Below, one piece after another: positions 61,349 to 64,000 of a DNA stretch of 64,000 nucleotides. How positions within the stretch are numbered: the first letter of the stretch is position 1; each line of letters opens with the position of its first letter. The notes below the pieces were generated by a model, which worked only from the letters and a program-made list of their open reading frames with translations, searched no databases and was not told the origin of the DNA. Both the position numbers and the translations under genes were made by a program. Source of the DNA: CBDBES01 sp965204465 (GTDB lineage: Bacteria; Spirochaetota; Leptospiria; Turneriellales; CBDBES01); NCBI GenBank assembly GCA_965204465.1, contig CBDBES010000002.1:372001-436000 (forward strand), written 5' to 3'.

Positions 61349-62629
61349 ATGTCAGAGGTTTCTATAGCCAAGCCTTTGATGTATAGAGCCTTTCAATTGG
61401 CAAGATTTGCTGTTGGCTTTTCTGATCCCAATCCTGCTGTTGGCGCTATTTTGGTTTCCCCCTCTGGAAAGATCATCGGAGAAGGCTTTACAGACCAAAA
61501 AGGCGGGGATCATGCTGAAATTATGGCTATTAAAAACGCACTTTCTACTTATGGCCCAAATTTTGTTATTGGCTCTTCTCTTTATGTTACTTTAGAACCT
61601 TGCTGCCATTTGGGAAGCACCCCCCCCTGTACACAAGCCATCATATCGAATCGGATCAAAAAAGTAATTATTGCCGCCAAAGATCAAAGCCCTGAAGTAA
61701 ATGGAGATGGAATAAAAATATTAAAAAAAAATGGTATCCATGTTCATTTAATGCCCCCCCATGAATATTCATTGGAAAAATATTTAACATTGGAACCTTT
61801 CTTTCACAAAAAACGAACTAACCTTCCAAGATTAATTCTAAAATGGGCACAAACGAAAGAAGGCTGGCTTTCCCCTTTAAAAGGAGAAAGCGGAAAGATC
61901 ACGTCTAAGTCTTCATTGGAGTTACTCCACAGGATGCGCCAAATATTTAGAGCAACTCTTACCACTCCTGGAACTATACTAACAGATAGGCCGGCACTGG
62001 ATAATCGTATAGAAAGAAACAAGCTATCCTTATTCTCAAAGATCAAAAAGAATTCTTATTTAATATCTCTTTTAAAACGAATAGAAATATCTCATCCAAC
62101 TATCCATAGAGATATCTTAGAGAAAATCTTTCATGAAAAGAATCATAGATATTTTATTATTCCTAACCTTTCTGAGAATTGGAAAGAGAGTCAGCTGGAT
62201 GATTTTATACAAAAGCAAAAAAATATAGGTAATAAATTTTGCATATTTACATACTCTAAAGATTTGATCAGGGTGCTACAAAGTAAGGATGTAAATTTTT
62301 TTTATATAAAAAACAAAATGGATTTCTCATCTATTTTAAAAAAAATCGCTTTTGATGGCCATAATCAAATTTTAGCGGAAACAGGACCCATATATGCCCA
62401 ATTTTTGATGGATCATTTCTTACCAGATGCATTGATATGTTTTCAATCAAACAGATCATCCAAATGGAAAGGGGAAGGAAGATATTTTTCCATGAGTAAT
62501 GCCATTGCCAATGGTGAAGACTCATTTATTAAAGAAAAAGGATATGAAAAAATAGAACAATTGGGCTTAGAACAAGAAGACTGTTCTTTCTACAGGTTAC
62601 GATCTATGAATAAAAATTCCATATATTGA
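61349..62629 (+). CDS. ribD: Riboflavin biosynthesis deaminase/reductase RibD
   Basis: A bifunctional enzyme: N-terminal pyrimidine deaminase and C-terminal reductase of the riboflavin pathway. Zinc ligands are H55 and E57 (DHAEIMAI) and C85 and C94 in CCHLGSTPPC, with the usual 9-residue spacing. The NPAVGAILV start is typical. The reductase domain begins near 165 (PRLILKWAQTKEGWLS) and has TTPGTILTDRPALDNR, corresponding to the usual GxGTVLADxPxLxxR, although the first Gly is Thr. Length 426 exceeds the usual 360-380, with an insert at about 225-300. Confidence 0.93.
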   Translation: MSEVSIAKPLMYRAFQLARFAVGFSDPNPAVGAILVSPSGKIIGEGFTDQKGGDHAEIMAIKNALSTYGPNFVIGSSLYVTLEPCCHLGSTPPCTQAIISNRIKKVIIAAKDQSPEVNGDGIKILKKNGIHVHLMPPHEYSLEKYLTLEPFFHKKRTNLPRLILKWAQTKEGWLSPLKGESGKITSKSSLELLHRMRQIFRATLTTPGTILTDRPALDNRIERNKLSLFSKIKKNSYLISLLKRIEISHPTIHRDILEKIFHEKNHRYFIIPNLSENWKESQLDDFIQKQKNIGNKFCIFTYSKDLIRVLQSKDVNFFYIKNKMDFSSILKKIAFDGHNQILAETGPIYAQFLMDHFLPDALICFQSNRSSKWKGEGRYFSMSNAIANGEDSFIKEKGYEKIEQLGLEQEDCSFYRLRSMNKNSIY

Positions 62630-62811
62630 ATAGATTTCTTAGATGGACACAACTTGCCACGCCACAAAGGGTGTGCTGGGATGGGAAATACATTATCCAT
62701 AAAACCTTATCCCCCGTTTATCTATTCCAGAAAAGGCCTAAATTATTTTATATTTTTAGTTTACAGTGTATTACTTTAAGCACTCTATATACCTTATTCA
62801 ATGTTCAATGA
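62626..62811 (+). CDS. Small hypothetical protein, 61 residues
   Basis: The TTG start overlaps the ribD stop (TTGA) and the stop overlaps the next start (ATGA at 62808), so it sits precisely between two genes with coupled overlaps on both sides. It begins NRFLRWTQLATPQRVC and ends in a hydrophobic stretch (LFYIFSLQCITLSTLYTLF, about 40-58) that could be a membrane segment. No family is recognised. The positional evidence is its best support; sequence evidence is weak. Confidence 0.45.
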   Translation: MNRFLRWTQLATPQRVCWDGKYIIHKTLSPVYLFQKRPKLFYIFSLQCITLSTLYTLFNVQ

Positions 62812-63122
62812 ATCCTAAAGAAATAAATAAACCGGCAAGTCAAATTAAGATCATGTTGATTGCTTTTGCTTTCGTCTTTTTTGTTACGATCTTCATTTTT
62901 ATTTATTTGTGGTGTAATCTTCAAACGGCTATGTTAAAAGATGATATCCAGATACTGCAACAAAAGAAGAAAAAGTTATATTTAGAAGTCCAAAAAAAAA
63001 GGACATTGATTAAAAAACATTCTTCTCTTTCGAAACTGGAAGAATTCTTAAATAAACAAGGGGATCAACAAAAAGAGTTGGATATTGAAATTATCACTCT
63101 TAAACTGATGAATCTACCATAA
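62808..63122 (+). CDS. Small membrane protein with coiled coil (FtsL/FtsB-like architecture)
   Basis: About 104 residues from ATG 62808. A polar N-terminus is followed by one membrane helix (about 15-37, IMLIAFAFVFFVTIFIFIYLW) and a coiled coil of Lys/Glu heptads (KDDIQILQQKKKKLYLEVQKKR). This architecture fits divisome FtsL/FtsB-type bitopic proteins, but sequence alone does not prove it. It ends 1 bp before the uvrB start. Confidence 0.5.
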   Translation: MNPKEINKPASQIKIMLIAFAFVFFVTIFIFIYLWCNLQTAMLKDDIQILQQKKKKLYLEVQKKRTLIKKHSSLSKLEEFLNKQGDQQKELDIEIITLKLMNLP

Positions 63123-63123
63123 G

Positions 63124-64000
63124 GTGAAATTTCAATTAGAAGCTCCCTATAAACCTGCCGGCGATCAACCAAAAGCAATTTCTGCTTTATCTAAAAAATT
63201 AAGAGATAATAATGCCTCTGCTGTATTGGTTGGCGTAACTGGTTCAGGGAAAACAATGACAATGGCTTCCGTGGTCCAGGAATTGCAAAAACCAACCCTT
63301 ATAATTACTCACAACAAAACTTTGGCAGCTCAATTATATAGAGAATTCAAAAACTTTTTTCCAGAGAATGCAGTAGAGTATTTTATCAGTTATTATGATT
63401 ATTATCAATCAGAAGCATACGTCCCTTCAAGCGATACTTACATAGAAAAAGAGGCCACGATAAATAAAGAAATTGATATGTTACGCCTTAGAGCGACCAC
63501 CTCTCTTCTTGAAAGAGAAGATGTCATCATTGTTGCCAGTGTTAGCTGTATATTTGGCTTGGGTTCTCCCAAAGAATATCAAAAGGCAATTCTCATGCTG
63601 AATGTAGGTGAAGAAATAAAAAGAGAAAACATGCTAACAAAACTTTTGAAGATGCAATATAATCGAAATGACATTTCCAGGGAAAGGGGTACTTTTCAAG
63701 TAAGAGGAGATGTTGTTGAAATTTTACCTGCATACTCAGGAGATGGAATCAGGATTGAATTTTTTGGAGATGAGATAGAAAGAATTACTAAGTTTGATAT
63801 ACTGACCGGGAATCAAAAAGTTTCTTTATCAAAAGCGGTTGTGTATTCAGCAAAACATTTTATCATAGCTGAATCCTTACTCGAACGGGCTCTCCAGACA
63901 ATAAAAGCAGAGTTAGAAGAACAGACAAAATTTTTTCAATCTCAGAATAAGCCACTGGAAGAAGAAAGAATTCGTCAAAGAACCCTCTTTGATCTGGAAA
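63124..64000 (+). CDS. uvrB: Excinuclease ABC subunit B, N-terminal part (cut by window end)
   Basis: UvrB is the damage-verifying helicase of nucleotide excision repair. The frame starts GTG 63124 (KFQLEAPYKPAGDQPKAI) and is open to the end, about 292 residues. Walker A is GVTGSGKTMTMA, followed by NKTLAAQLYREFKNFFPE. The beta-hairpin motif that clamps DNA reads YYDYYQSEAYVPSSDTYIEK. The GTG start, 1 bp after the preceding stop, is why no ATG is seen. The C-terminal half lies beyond the window. Confidence 0.95.
   Translation, partial: MKFQLEAPYKPAGDQPKAISALSKKLRDNNASAVLVGVTGSGKTMTMASVVQELQKPTLIITHNKTLAAQLYREFKNFFPENAVEYFISYYDYYQSEAYVPSSDTYIEKEATINKEIDMLRLRATTSLLEREDVIIVASVSCIFGLGSPKEYQKAILMLNVGEEIKRENMLTKLLKMQYNRNDISRERGTFQVRGDVVEILPAYSGDGIRIEFFGDEIERITKFDILTGNQKVSLSKAVVYSAKHFIIAESLLERALQTIKAELEEQTKFFQSQNKPLEEERIRQRTLFDLE

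Noticed and set aside
1..64000. tRNA and rRNA genes
   Set aside because: I looked for T-loop-like GTTCRA patterns and acceptor-stem pairing and for conserved rRNA segments by eye and saw none; a tRNAscan run would be decisive.

Overview
The window comes from an AT-rich, Gram-negative spirochaete, most likely of the Leptospirales. Lipid A and lipoprotein export genes (lpxK, lolC/lolD), many large lipoproteins with loose spirochaete-type lipoboxes, predicted outer-membrane beta-barrels, fliO/P/Q/R with fliS, a type II secretion pseudopilin cluster, and a PerR/Fur-like regulator without the CxxC zinc site (as described for Leptospira PerR) all point this way. The species cannot be named. No rRNA or tRNA gene was recognised, and both window ends cut genes (phoU at the left, uvrB at the right).

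Layout. 1-3.1 kb (+): phoU end, hisF, lolC/E-like permease, lolD; then a galE fragment. 3.3-12.2 kb (-): a compact run of a 1884-residue lipoprotein, argH, lpxK and a YggS-type PLP protein. 12.2-13.6 kb: an accessory gap with an interleaved inverted-repeat structure (possible RNA), a carboxymuconolactone decarboxylase-like gene and a decayed transposase. 13.6-19.4 kb: carD, PIN/TRAM protein, ispD, ispF, a perR-like gene with an IS scar upstream, and proS. 19.5-27.1 kb: four tandem copies of one lipoprotein gene unit (promoter, RBS, lipoprotein of 6, 5, 2 or 6 Cys-containing repeats of about 80 residues, degenerate 3' repeat). 27.2-31.7 kb: bolA-like, LOG-family gene, two predicted barrels and a dockerin-like lipoprotein. 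31.9-38.2 kb: SpoIIE phosphatase, TPR protein and a probable zincin lipoprotein.

38.2-43.0 kb: a decayed and an intact copy of an outer-membrane protein, then fliS and convergent fliOPQR. 43.2-45.7 kb (-): TPR protein, sat, RsbW-type kinase. 46.1-47.0 kb: two Hsp20 genes behind a CIRCE operator. 47.1-51.3 kb (-): pseudopilin genes gspG/H/I/J followed by a membrane protein and an ABC ATPase. 51.6-56.4 kb: a cyclase resembling soluble adenylyl cyclase in layout, a STAS protein and speD. 56.8-59.2 kb: two divergent frameshifted lipoprotein genes of higher GC. 59.4 kb to the end (+): gltA, two small unknowns, ribD, two small unknowns and uvrB, tightly packed.

The most notable items are the tandem lipoprotein array, the interleaved inverted repeats at 12.40-12.53 kb, an identical 40-bp sequence at three loci, the CIRCE operator plus hairpin before hsp20, and a pair of frameshifted lipoprotein genes in a GC-shifted islet. 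Partner-switching parts (SpoIIE phosphatase, HATPase kinase, STAS protein) are scattered through the window and could form one or more regulatory circuits; that link is inference.
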